A program made the translations under genes and the position numbers. Below are positions 26,714-34,656 of a stretch of 50,425 nucleotides of DNA, piece after piece (within the stretch, counting starts at the first letter, position 1; every line of letters begins with the position of its first letter). The DNA lies in the NCBI GenBank assembly GCA_002404675.1, contig DHKE01000058.1, positions 30,554 through 80,978 on the forward strand, read 5' to 3'. This DNA comes from Porphyromonadaceae bacterium UBA4702. Lineage in GTDB: Bacteria > Bacteroidota > Bacteroidia > Bacteroidales > Muribaculaceae. A model generated the notes under the pieces. That model was not told where the DNA came from and did no database searches. It worked only from the letters and a program-made list of their open reading frames with translations.

Positions 26714-27906
26714 AACATACCCATTATCCGTGCCACTTCAGGGTCTCTTATTTCAGATTTCGTAAAGGACACTATGCCGTCAAACAGATTGTAAAGCGGC
26801 TTGCCGTCAGGCAAATCCTCCCAATCTGCAGCTGTCCCTGTTTCATCCAAAGTCCAGATCACGTCTTTTATGCACTGCAGGTACTCGTCGTAATGGCGAA
26901 CTGCATGGACATTTGAAATAAGAGCCACTTTTATATTGCCTCCATTCGGTTTGAAGTCCGCTCCCAGTTTCAGCACTTGATATATGCCTTTCTTTATGTC
27001 ATCTGTTCTGTCAAGGCCTACACTTGTCTTGGCGTCTGATACAGTTTCATAGCCGCTCCCTGAACGTTTTGGCCAGTCTGACGGCCTTGGAACGGGACTG
27101 CCGCAAGCGTTTGTAAGCCAAAATGCCGGATTTTCCCGGTCTTTGGCAGAATATGCCTGAAAAGCTTCGCGCCAAAAATGGAAGAAGTGTTCCAAGAATT
27201 TTTCGTCTCGTAAGACAAGTCCATAGACAGCTTCAAAGAACGGAGACTCGTCGCTCCACTCTATGGGTAGATAGAACCGTTGCTCTGGCAAATCGCGTGT
27301 TGCCGGGAAATACAAGAACAAATCAGATTTCCTGACGAAGGGATTATCTGCCACTGTATGCTTGAGAAGTGTCAACACTCCGTCAACGTCTTCTGTGAGA
27401 GGGTCGCAGTCCGCTGCTATTGGCACTGTCAATAGCGGAGAAGCTTTGATTTCTGCAAGGACTATAGTTTCGGTGTCAGGTTCATACAAAATGGCATCTG
27501 CCGGTTCAGAAGCCTTGCTAACCTCGACATTGCTTTCGTTGAGCCGCATAAGCGCAGACAGCATCTCGCACAATATGTCTGTTGTTGCCACACCTATCTG
27601 CCCCGAGCCGGGCTTGTTGCCCTTGGTGTATTTGAATTGCAGGTTGCTCAAGCATCGCGGACAAGCATTGGTATAAGAGTACAACAGCATCGGTGGCTGC
27701 AGACTGCAGTACGTCCATCCTTTGCTCGCGATGTTGCCGTAGTATTCGCAAGAGACAAACAGGTCGAACAATGCAGCCATCTTGATGCCGTCATAAAAGG
27801 ACTTGTATTCAGACAGTGCTTTCGACATTGTGCCGTATATGACATCTCGCACTCGATGCGGCATGTCCGTTTTGCGTCTGTATTCAAGGATAGACTTGTT
27901 TTCCAT
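26710..27906 (-). CDS. Putative type II restriction endonuclease paired with the permuted methyltransferase
   Basis: 398 residues from the ATG at 27906; a TTG four codons upstream is possible. I do not recognise a named family. A CPRC pair lies at 82-85. A candidate PD-(D/E)XK site is D137 ... E152-I-K154 within ADAILYEPDTETIVLAEIKA. The C-terminal 120 residues include SDAKTSVGLDRTDDIKKGIY and look globular. Assignment as the cognate nuclease rests on the 4-base overlap with the methyltransferase, the size and this site. It begins 12 bases after the flippase stop and no promoter of its own is visible, so the nuclease gene is read before the methylase gene. A+T-richer than its surroundings. 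Confidence 0.68.
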   Translation of the reverse strand: MENKSILEYRRKTDMPHRVRDVIYGTMSKALSEYKSFYDGIKMAALFDLFVSCEYYGNIASKGWTYCSLQPPMLLYSYTNACPRCLSNLQFKYTKGNKPGSGQIGVATTDILCEMLSALMRLNESNVEVSKASEPADAILYEPDTETIVLAEIKASPLLTVPIAADCDPLTEDVDGVLTLLKHTVADNPFVRKSDLFLYFPATRDLPEQRFYLPIEWSDESPFFEAVYGLVLRDEKFLEHFFHFWREAFQAYSAKDRENPAFWLTNACGSPVPRPSDWPKRSGSGYETVSDAKTSVGLDRTDDIKKGIYQVLKLGADFKPNGGNIKVALISNVHAVRHYDEYLQCIKDVIWTLDETGTAADWEDLPDGKPLYNLFDGIVSFTKSEIRDPEVARIMGML

Positions 27907-27918
27907 CTCGTCGCTCAA

Positions 27919-29469
27919 TTAATCTGTTTTTGTATTGTGTCGGAGGAGGCGCAGCAGGCGGCGCACCAGCGGCGAGATGACTGGCACATTCTCGGTCACG
28001 CACACGCCCACTGCGTATGCCGCGAGCAGCAGCGTCCGCACCATGTATGTCAGCCATAGCATGCCGCCCTCCTCGGGCAGCAGCGTCCCGGCGAAGTACA
28101 GCACGGCGGCGACGGCGGCGTAGACTGCCATGCGCCCCACCTGGTAGGGCAGCGGATAGTAGTGCCGCCCCACGAAATAGGACACCACCATGATGACGGC
28201 GTAGCTCGCCAGTGCGGCGTATGCAGAGCCCATGTAGCCGTCGGGGATGCCGATAGCAGGAACAAGCCACAAGTTGAGCGCAAGCATCATCACGAACACT
28301 GCCAGCGAGAAATACATCCCCCAGCGCGTGCGGTCGGTCAGCTTGTACCACAGCGACAGGTTGAAGAACACGCCGAAGCACAGCTCGGCGAGCATCATCA
28401 CCGGGACGACGCGCAGCCCCTCCCAGTAGCCGCGTGAGATGAAATGGCGCAGCACTGGCAGGTAGTACATCACCCCGAGGAAGATGAGCAGCCCGAAGAT
28501 GACGAAAAATTTCATCGCGTCGCAATACGCCTGGGTCTTGTCCTCACCCTTGCCGCGAGCCTGGGCGAAGATGAACGGCTCGTAGGCATAGCGGAACGCC
28601 TGTGTGAACATCACCATGACCAGCGCAATCTTCATGTTGGCGCTGTATACGCCCACCATGGACTGCGCCGCAGCCGCATCGTCGGGGAACAGGTACGGTA
28701 TGAGCGTCTGCCCCATGTTCTGGCTCAATATCCCCGCCACGCCCAGTATCAGCAGCGGCCACGAATATGACAGCATCCTGCGCCACAGGGCTGTGTCAAA
28801 CGTATACTTCACTTTCACCACCTCGGGCAGCAGCATCGCCAGCACCACGAGCGTCGAGAGTATGTTGGCCACGAATATCCAGCCGATGCCGAAGTCCGCT
28901 CCCCCGGCCGGCGCGTAGAACCAGTCGATGAGCCACGAGGCCGGCGATCTGGAAATGAGCGGGCACAGCAGGATGAAGAACAGGTTGAGCGATATGTTGA
29001 CCGCCACGTTGGTGCACTTGATGAGGGCGAAACGCACCGGGCGGCTGCGGAAACGCAGGTAGGCGAACGGAATATTGGTGAACGCATCGACAGCCACCGT
29101 CACCGCCAGCAGCCAGATGTACAGCGAGCCGTCGGGCATCAGCAGCGCACGCGACACCGGACCGAGCAGCAGCGTCACCGCAGTGATGAACAGCAGCGAG
29201 GTCGCTCCCACGGACACCAGCGAGGTGCTGTAGACGCGCATAGGGTCGCGCTCCTTGTTGGCATAGCGGAAGAAGCCCGTCTCCATGCCGTAGTTCAGTA
29301 TCACCAGCGCGACCGCTGTCAGGCTGTACAGGAAGCTCACCTTGCCGTACTCGCCGCTCGGGAACACGTATGTGTACAGCGGCACCAGGCACCAGTTGAG
29401 AAACCGCCCCACGATGCTGCTGAGGCCGTAGATGGCCGTGTCCTTGGCCAATGATTTTATTCCAGCCAT
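27919..29469 (-). CDS. Polysaccharide/lipid flippase (MATE/MOP superfamily)
   Basis: 516 residues from the ATG at 29469 (MAGIKSLAKDTAIYGLSSIV). About 12-14 hydrophobic segments cover the chain, with FPSGEYGKVSFLYSLTAVAL and NYGMETGFFRYANKERDP as the conserved N-terminal blocks of Bacteroidota oligosaccharide flippases (Wzx-like, MOP superfamily). It is a stand-alone copy: no glycosyltransferase genes adjoin it. The cargo is unknown; O-antigen-type or peptidoglycan lipid carriers are possible. It has a -7 box 25 bases upstream and lies just ahead of restriction system 1. Confidence 0.87.
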   Translation of the reverse strand: MAGIKSLAKDTAIYGLSSIVGRFLNWCLVPLYTYVFPSGEYGKVSFLYSLTAVALVILNYGMETGFFRYANKERDPMRVYSTSLVSVGATSLLFITAVTLLLGPVSRALLMPDGSLYIWLLAVTVAVDAFTNIPFAYLRFRSRPVRFALIKCTNVAVNISLNLFFILLCPLISRSPASWLIDWFYAPAGGADFGIGWIFVANILSTLVVLAMLLPEVVKVKYTFDTALWRRMLSYSWPLLILGVAGILSQNMGQTLIPYLFPDDAAAAQSMVGVYSANMKIALVMVMFTQAFRYAYEPFIFAQARGKGEDKTQAYCDAMKFFVIFGLLIFLGVMYYLPVLRHFISRGYWEGLRVVPVMMLAELCFGVFFNLSLWYKLTDRTRWGMYFSLAVFVMMLALNLWLVPAIGIPDGYMGSAYAALASYAVIMVVSYFVGRHYYPLPYQVGRMAVYAAVAAVLYFAGTLLPEEGGMLWLTYMVRTLLLAAYAVGVCVTENVPVISPLVRRLLRLLRHNTKTD

Positions 29470-29493
29470 ATCCGTCTGTTTCTGTTTCTGCTG

Positions 29494-29501
29494 CAAAAGT
29501 A
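29494..29501 (-). promoter_or_regulatory. -7 box for the flippase gene (minus strand)
   Basis: TACTTTTG on the minus strand fits TAnnTTTG and lies 25 bases before the ATG, directly after the terminator of the upstream gene. The -33 element is not clear. Confidence 0.5.
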
Positions 29502-29504
29502 CAC

Positions 29505-29544
29505 AAAAAATCCGGATGCGGCGGCATCTGCCCCAGCACCCGGA
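29505..29544 (-). terminator. Rho-independent terminator of the outer-membrane barrel gene
   Basis: Read on the minus strand, arms TCCGGGTGC (29544-29536) and GCATCCGGA (29519-29511) pair with one G-T wobble and are followed by six T (29510-29505). It lies just past the stop of the barrel gene and before the flippase promoter. Confidence 0.82.
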
Positions 29545-29572
29545 CTTGATATGTGTTGCCGTGCGCGGCGTG

Positions 29573-30151
29573 TCAGTCAGCCACTGCCTTTGCGCTTCTC
29601 GGGCGGCCGCCGATGACGAAACCCAGCGAGATGTCAAATGTGTTGAAGCCGTTGCGCAGTATGTGCATCGAGGCGGTCACGCGGATATGGTGCACCAGCT
29701 CCACGCCTATGCGCGGTATGAACACAGCTGCCGTGCCGTTGCTGTTGTACAGGCCTCCTGACGTGGTGTCATAGAAGCCCACGCCTATGCCAAGGCCTGC
29801 AAACGGGTTGACCTTGCGCCCCTGGCGGAAGTTGTAGTCGCCCACTGCTGCGGCATACACCACGCCGTCGCTCTGTGCCTGGTACGAATCGCCGTGAGGC
29901 TCATAGCGGGCCATGTTGAAGCCGAGGCGCATGCCGACATCAAAGCCGGTACGGCGTATGTTGTGGCGGAACTCCGCGCCGAAGCCGACGCACAGCTTGT
30001 GGTCAAGGTCATGGAAATTGCCCACCGGCACTGTCATGGCAGCGTCAACGCCACCTTCAAACTCCTGTACGGACAGAGGCTGCTCCGCCCTCGCGCTGCC
30101 GATGCCGCACACTGCCAGCACCGTCACCGCTGCAAAAATCTTTGCTCTCAT
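29573..30151 (-). CDS. Small outer-membrane beta-barrel protein
   Basis: 192 residues from the ATG at 30151, chosen because it gives a clean signal peptide (MRAKIFAAVTVLAVCGIGSARA). The mature part alternates short amphipathic strands (GGVDAAMTVPVG, LCVGFGAEFRH, FDVGMRLGFNMARY, VYAAAVGDYNF, PFAGLGIGVGFYD, AVFIPRIGVELVHHIRVTAS, FDISLGFVIGG), fitting an 8-stranded barrel of the OmpA-like or porin-family type. It has its own promoter and terminator, so it is a single-gene transcript. Function cannot be inferred. Confidence 0.75.
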   Translation of the reverse strand: MRAKIFAAVTVLAVCGIGSARAEQPLSVQEFEGGVDAAMTVPVGNFHDLDHKLCVGFGAEFRHNIRRTGFDVGMRLGFNMARYEPHGDSYQAQSDGVVYAAAVGDYNFRQGRKVNPFAGLGIGVGFYDTTSGGLYNSNGTAAVFIPRIGVELVHHIRVTASMHILRNGFNTFDISLGFVIGGRPRSAKAVAD

Positions 30152-30210
30152 CAGTTCTTCAATTATGGTTAGTATACATGGTTGAATGACAACCAAAATC
30201 AATTCGAGGG

Positions 30211-30242
30211 CAAAGGTATGCAAAAATCAGCGTCAAGTTCAA
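30211..30242 (-). promoter_or_regulatory. Promoter of the outer-membrane barrel gene
   Basis: On the minus strand TTG (30242-30240) and TACCTTTG (30218-30211) are separated by 21 bases. Transcription should start near 30204, about 53 bases before the ATG. Confidence 0.65.
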
Positions 30243-30316
30243 TGCCCCCATAAAAAACATTAAAGCCGTGCATTATGGGCATTACATTGGCCAGAAAAGG
30301 TGCTGGTGGCATTCTT

Positions 30317-31255
30317 TTAGGCTTCCGATATGTAATTGGCGTGGCGGCGGAGGGCGGCGAAGTCGGCGCGGCGCATCGCAGAGCCGCGTGTGAACTCGTC
30401 CCACTGCTCTTCGCTCATGGCGGCGATGTCGGCTGCGTCGATAGTCAGCATGCCGGGGCGCGGGCTGAAGTCGGCGATGGTTGTCGGCGGCACGTCGCGG
30501 TTGTGGGGGCATACCTTCTGGCAGATGTCGCAGCCGTATAGCGTGGCTCTGCCGTCTGGCGACTGCATCACGCGGCTCTGCGCGGCGGTCATCTCGCCCC
30601 GGTGCTCTATGGTCAGGTAGCTCAGGCACAGGCGGCTGTCAACCGTGCCGTCGTCCTGTATGGCATTGCCGGGACACGCCCTTTGGCACGCTCCGCAGTC
30701 GAGGCAGGTGCGTGTGGAGGGCTCGTCGGGCGGCAGCTCCAGCGAGGTCAGTATCTCGGAGAGGAAAACGTATGAGCCGTGGCCATCGATGATTATGCAG
30801 CCGTTTCTGCCCAAACGCCCTATGCCGGAGCGCATCGCCCAGTAGCGTTCTGCCACCGGTGCTGTGTCTGCGCATATCCGCGTGGCGGCACCGGACTTTG
30901 CCTCCACCTCGCGGCACAAGGCCCGCAGACGGCTGCGCACGGCCTTGTGGTAGTCGCGTCCGTAGGCGTAAAGGGCTATGCGCGGCAGCTGCGGGTCGCG
31001 GCGGACGGGCGGATAGTATGAGTAGGCTATGGAGATGACCGTGCGCACGCCCTCGAGGACGGAGGCGGGGTCGGCGACGAGCGGCTCGTGGCGGCTCATG
31101 TAGTCCATGTTGCCGTGGCGGCCAGTGGCTATCCACTGCGAGAACCTCTGACGCACGTCGGCGGGCAGCGGCTTGGCAGCGGCAAAGCCGACGGCGGCTG
31201 CGCCGGTATCGAGTATGCGGCTGCGCAACCGCTCGCGTGTCTCTGCCGTGGCCAT
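30317..31255 (-). CDS. queG: Epoxyqueuosine reductase
   Basis: Cobalamin-dependent iron-sulfur enzyme making queuosine from epoxyqueuosine in tRNA, the step after QueA. It has 312 residues from the ATG at 31255 (MATAETRERL). The frame runs on upstream, but that part overlaps the RNase H gene. The two 4Fe-4S motifs are CLDCGACQRACPGNAI and the CxxCxxxCP of LYGCDICQKVCPHN. RYWAMRSGIGRLGRNGCII near residue 135 is the QueG active-site block. It starts 11 bases after the RNase H stop. Confidence 0.93.
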   Translation of the reverse strand: MATAETRERLRSRILDTGAAAVGFAAAKPLPADVRQRFSQWIATGRHGNMDYMSRHEPLVADPASVLEGVRTVISIAYSYYPPVRRDPQLPRIALYAYGRDYHKAVRSRLRALCREVEAKSGAATRICADTAPVAERYWAMRSGIGRLGRNGCIIIDGHGSYVFLSEILTSLELPPDEPSTRTCLDCGACQRACPGNAIQDDGTVDSRLCLSYLTIEHRGEMTAAQSRVMQSPDGRATLYGCDICQKVCPHNRDVPPTTIADFSPRPGMLTIDAADIAAMSEEQWDEFTRGSAMRRADFAALRRHANYISEA

Positions 31256-31266
31256 GGGCGGTGCGG

Positions 31267-31932
31267 CTATTTCCTGCCGAAGTCGGCCGGTATCTCCCCC
31301 CAGTTGTCGGTGTCCCACTTCACTATCCGCGTGCGGAACTGGTGCGTGAGCAGCCATTTCAGGGCGCGGCGCAACAGGTTGAACACCTTGGCGTTGGCGG
31401 TAGATTCCGTCAGCGTGGTGCGCACTTTCTCTTTCAGTACCCATGATATGGCGGTGCGGGAGTCGGAATATATGGTGTGCGATTCGCCCCGCTGCTCCAT
31501 GAGGGCGAGGGCGTGGACTATGGCGAGGAACTCCCCGATGTTGTTGGTGCCGCCATGGAAAGGTCCGATGCGGAACAGGCACTCGCCGGTTGCGAGGTCG
31601 ATACCCTGGTATTCCATTATGCCCGGATTGCCCTGACACGAGGCGTCTACCGCCCACGCCGTCAGGTCGATGTCGGGGATTGTGCGGTAGTCGCGCTTCT
31701 CCTCGGTCTGCGCCTGGCGTTGCCGCAGTTCGCGCATGAACGCCCCCAGCTCGCCGGTAGCGTCAGCCAGCAGCCCCTTGCGGTAAGCCTCTGCGGCTTC
31801 CTGCGGCGTGGTGAAGCTCTTGTAACGCGCTCCTTGGAAATTGACAATCTGCTCCTGCGCGTCAGACCAGTCGTCGTACACTCCGGGGGTGCGTCCCACC
31901 CATACCACATAGTATTTCTTGCCTTTCGCCAT
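31267..31932 (-). CDS. Ribonuclease H1 family protein with viroplasmin-like hybrid-binding domain
   Basis: 221 residues. The N-terminal domain (KKYYVVWVGRTPGVYDDWSD, then FQGARYKSFTTPQEA) is the RNA-DNA hybrid-binding fold found in eukaryotic-type RNase H1 and caulimovirus viroplasmin. The RNase H domain has its acidic set: D in AWAVDAS, E in NNIGEFLAIVHA, D in IYSDSRTA, and a C-terminal D in VKWDTDNWGEIPADF. It removes RNA from hybrids. It sits between the alkaline phosphatase gene (6 bases) and queG (11 bases), probably in one transcript. Confidence 0.9.
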   Translation of the reverse strand: MAKGKKYYVVWVGRTPGVYDDWSDAQEQIVNFQGARYKSFTTPQEAAEAYRKGLLADATGELGAFMRELRQRQAQTEEKRDYRTIPDIDLTAWAVDASCQGNPGIMEYQGIDLATGECLFRIGPFHGGTNNIGEFLAIVHALALMEQRGESHTIYSDSRTAISWVLKEKVRTTLTESTANAKVFNLLRRALKWLLTHQFRTRIVKWDTDNWGEIPADFGRK

Positions 31933-31938
31933 GGGAAG

Positions 31939-33336
31939 TCAATTCACGCCGGCAGCACGCGCTATGCGCTCCGGTATCTCGATGTTGTTCAGGTTGCCGG
32001 TGAACAGTTCCGCGCCCTCTCCGATGGCATATACGGGAACGAAATTGGCGGTATGGTTGCCGGTGGTCCACCCGATGCCGTAGTGGCGGTTCAGCACGTC
32101 GTAGACGATGACAGTGAAGCGGTTGAAGTCGTTGTACAGCGTCTTCTCGTCCTTTGCGCTGTGGTTGACGAATGTGTCGTCAAAACCCTTGCGGATTTCC
32201 TTCTCCTCGTCGGCCGTCGGCATAATCTCGCGCCACAGCCCGAGCCGCTCCGTGAGGAATGACTGCATCTCGTCCCATGTCGGCGCTTTTGCAGTCCAGT
32301 TGTCGCGGCACCATGCTGCGAAGCTGTCCTTGGAAATCTTCTGCACGTCAATCAATGCGAGGTTAGGGTTCTTCTGGTTGTCCTGACGGCCGAGAGCCAT
32401 GCCGCCGGTGTCATGGTCGGCTGTTATGACGATGAGCGTCTCGTCGGGGTGCTGCTCGTAGAATCGGTATGCCACGTCTATGGCGTTCTGGAAATTGAGC
32501 ACCTCCTTGATTACAGACGCGCCGTCGTTGGCGTGGGCTGCCCAGTCGATGTTGCCGCCCTCGATCATCATGAAGAAACCATCAGGGTCGCTGCTTACGG
32601 CTTGCAGCCCAGTGCGTGTCATCTCCTGCAGCGTCAGCCCCGTGCCGGTATAGTCAAGCGTGTAGCCTATCTGGTCGCCTACGGGCGTGTCGCTGAGCAT
32701 CAGCACCTTGCTCGCTTTGCCGTTCAGGCTTTGGTATTCCTTTTCGTTGTGTACCAGCGTGTAGCCGGCTTTCTTCATGCGCTCGAGCCAGTCGGTTGGC
32801 TTGCCGTTGCTGTCAGTCATGCCACGGAAGCGTGCTGCACCGAGGAATGTGATGCCGCTCTGCGGTGCATAGCCCGAGATGCGCTCCTTCATGCCGCGTT
32901 CCGGGGCATGGGCATAGAACGCTGCCGGGGTAGCGTCGTCGCCGGCAACGGACGTCAGCACGCCCACGGCACGCCCGCTGCGCATGAACCGCGCCGCGAT
33001 GCTCTCCACGTCGAGTGTGTCGGGCGACATGCCCACCATGGCGTTGTTGGTCTTGATGCCGGCGCTGAGGGCGGTGCCGGCGGCTGCAGAGTCGGTGATA
33101 GGCGACGAGGCGGAGTATGTGCGAGCCTGTGAAGCCACCGGGAAGGTGAGCATCAGCAACGGCTTGTCCGAATGAAGCACGGTGCGGTTGTATGTTTCGG
33201 CAGTGCTGACATGTCCTATGCCCATGCCGTCGCCGATGAAGTAGAATACATATTTAGCCTCTGCGTCAGCCGGCAGCGCTGATGCCGCCACCGCAGCCGC
33301 GAGGATGAGAGAACGGAAATAGCCAGATAAAGTCAT
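31939..33336 (-). CDS. Alkaline phosphatase (PhoA family)
   Basis: Periplasmic phosphomonoesterase of 465 residues. A signal peptide covers about 1-26 (LILAAAVAASALPADA). The metal site opens with D36 in FYFIGDGMG. The nucleophile is S83 in ITDSAAAGTALSAG, matching S102 of E. coli PhoA. Further metal ligands sit in MMIEGGNIDWAAHAND and ITADHDTGGMA. The length is normal. A well-formed promoter lies upstream; no Pho-box-like repeat is evident near it. RNase H and queG follow closely, an odd mix for one transcript. Confidence 0.93.
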   Translation of the reverse strand: MTLSGYFRSLILAAAVAASALPADAEAKYVFYFIGDGMGIGHVSTAETYNRTVLHSDKPLLMLTFPVASQARTYSASSPITDSAAAGTALSAGIKTNNAMVGMSPDTLDVESIAARFMRSGRAVGVLTSVAGDDATPAAFYAHAPERGMKERISGYAPQSGITFLGAARFRGMTDSNGKPTDWLERMKKAGYTLVHNEKEYQSLNGKASKVLMLSDTPVGDQIGYTLDYTGTGLTLQEMTRTGLQAVSSDPDGFFMMIEGGNIDWAAHANDGASVIKEVLNFQNAIDVAYRFYEQHPDETLIVITADHDTGGMALGRQDNQKNPNLALIDVQKISKDSFAAWCRDNWTAKAPTWDEMQSFLTERLGLWREIMPTADEEKEIRKGFDDTFVNHSAKDEKTLYNDFNRFTVIVYDVLNRHYGIGWTTGNHTANFVPVYAIGEGAELFTGNLNNIEIPERIARAAGVN

Positions 33337-33400
33337 AGTAGCTTGAATGTGTATGTGAAACTAAAGTCGTGAAACCGCCGCAAAGCGGTGATTTCAGCGG

Positions 33401-33431
33401 TAAAGTTACGAAAAAAAGCCGTGCTGGCAAA
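33401..33431 (-). promoter_or_regulatory. Promoter of the alkaline phosphatase gene
   Basis: On the minus strand TTTG (33431-33428) and TAACTTTA (33408-33401) are 19 bases apart; the last base of the -7 box departs from consensus. It lies 10 bases past the end of restriction system 2, so the phosphatase has its own start. Confidence 0.65.
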
Positions 33432-33440
33432 GCGCGGGCA

Positions 33441-34625
33441 TCAACTGTCTCGGGCATCAATTTCCAACAGTGCGTCTATGAATTTTACACTCGCGGGCTT
33501 GTTGATGTTGTTTTGGAAGTTTCGTTGTGCGAGTATCTCATCGATCGCCTTGCCGTTAAATTGGATTGTCCCTCGCGAGCCCCTCCCGGACCAAAGGCAT
33601 TGGCGTATGCTGGCGTGCAGCAGCTGGTCATGGTAGACGGAGCATAATGCAGTATTGAATACGCCTGTTTCGTCAATGCCGATGAAGAAAAAGAGCAGCA
33701 GGCTATTGCCGTCTGATATCTGCCGCAGGAACTTGTCAATGTTGTATGCTTTTGGGTTTGACGACAGGTAGACGATTTTTGTCTTGATGTCTACGTATGC
33801 GGTTCCGGTGTTAAAAGATACCACGTAATCACCCAGGCCGTTGCGACTGTCGTATGTCGGCAAAAGGTTTTCGGCGTTTTTCAGGTTTTGCGCCAAAGCC
33901 GCCCTGATGCTCTCATCAGCCGTAATGAGGCTTTCGATAAGCCGTCCGCGAATGTTGACATTCTCGATATGCGAAGCTATCATGATTTCATTGCGGCATT
34001 TGCTGCACCGGCTTTCCAAGTCTTTTCTTACTGTCTGGAAGTCGTCTGAAAGCACGAATCGCATAGCCAGGTCTACGGATCCGTGTATTTTTTGCAATTC
34101 CTCTTCAGTAGGTATAAATGCTTCTTGTTGAGGAGTTATGCGGTTGGTCTCCTCTACAAGCCGAGCAAGGTTGTCTTGCCAGTCGAGCCCCCTGTGTGCA
34201 TCAAACAGGTAATCGAAATGCTCTGGGCTGTTGCTGACACCGTATGCTTGGCGCATGATGTCTGAACCGTTGAAGCTGCCAACGATGTTGTCTTGTCTCA
34301 AATACTGCGAACTGTGGCTGATTTTGCGCAGGAAAGTGGTGTTGGCCAACAGAATCAGGTTGTCGGCATTTCTGCGGACAAGCACGACGAAGAATGGGAT
34401 ATGGTCATATTTTTCCAAAGCTGACAGTGACAAGACCGTGTTGCTGAACGAGCTTGACTTGCCTTTGGAATAGCAAAACCTTACAGCAAACGACTGGTTA
34501 TGGTACACAGACCTGTCTTTTGCCAATACAAACCGGGCAACAGCGTCTTCCACCAATGCCAACTTGACATGTTTCGGCGCATTGCCGTTTATGTAGTCGA
34601 CGAATTTTTTGCAGCTATCGTTCAT
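33441..34625 (-). CDS. Putative type II restriction endonuclease (system 2)
   Basis: 394 residues; I recognise no named family with certainty. A candidate PD-(D/E)XK centre is D266 ... D279-I-K281 in LGDYVVSFNTGTAYVDIKTK, with an upstream helix NIRGRLIESLI (224-234) that may supply an extra acidic residue. A CSKC pair lies at 207-210. The N-terminal 130 residues mention no known fold to me. It follows the adenine methyltransferase by 31 bases on the same strand, which is the main reason for the call. Base composition and codon use are more A+T-rich than the flanks. A non-nuclease regulatory or ATPase role is not excluded. Confidence 0.65.
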   Translation of the reverse strand: MNDSCKKFVDYINGNAPKHVKLALVEDAVARFVLAKDRSVYHNQSFAVRFCYSKGKSSSFSNTVLSLSALEKYDHIPFFVVLVRRNADNLILLANTTFLRKISHSSQYLRQDNIVGSFNGSDIMRQAYGVSNSPEHFDYLFDAHRGLDWQDNLARLVEETNRITPQQEAFIPTEEELQKIHGSVDLAMRFVLSDDFQTVRKDLESRCSKCRNEIMIASHIENVNIRGRLIESLITADESIRAALAQNLKNAENLLPTYDSRNGLGDYVVSFNTGTAYVDIKTKIVYLSSNPKAYNIDKFLRQISDGNSLLLFFFIGIDETGVFNTALCSVYHDQLLHASIRQCLWSGRGSRGTIQFNGKAIDEILAQRNFQNNINKPASVKFIDALLEIDARDS

Positions 34626-34656
34626 TGTCTCAATGTATTTCGTCAGCAGAGGCCAG

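Noticed and set aside
30243-30316. Imperfect inverted repeat AATGCCCATAA/TTATGGGGGCATT after queG
   Set aside because: The arms mismatch by two bases and the T run lies inside the loop, so it is weak as a terminator and overlaps nothing functional that I can define.
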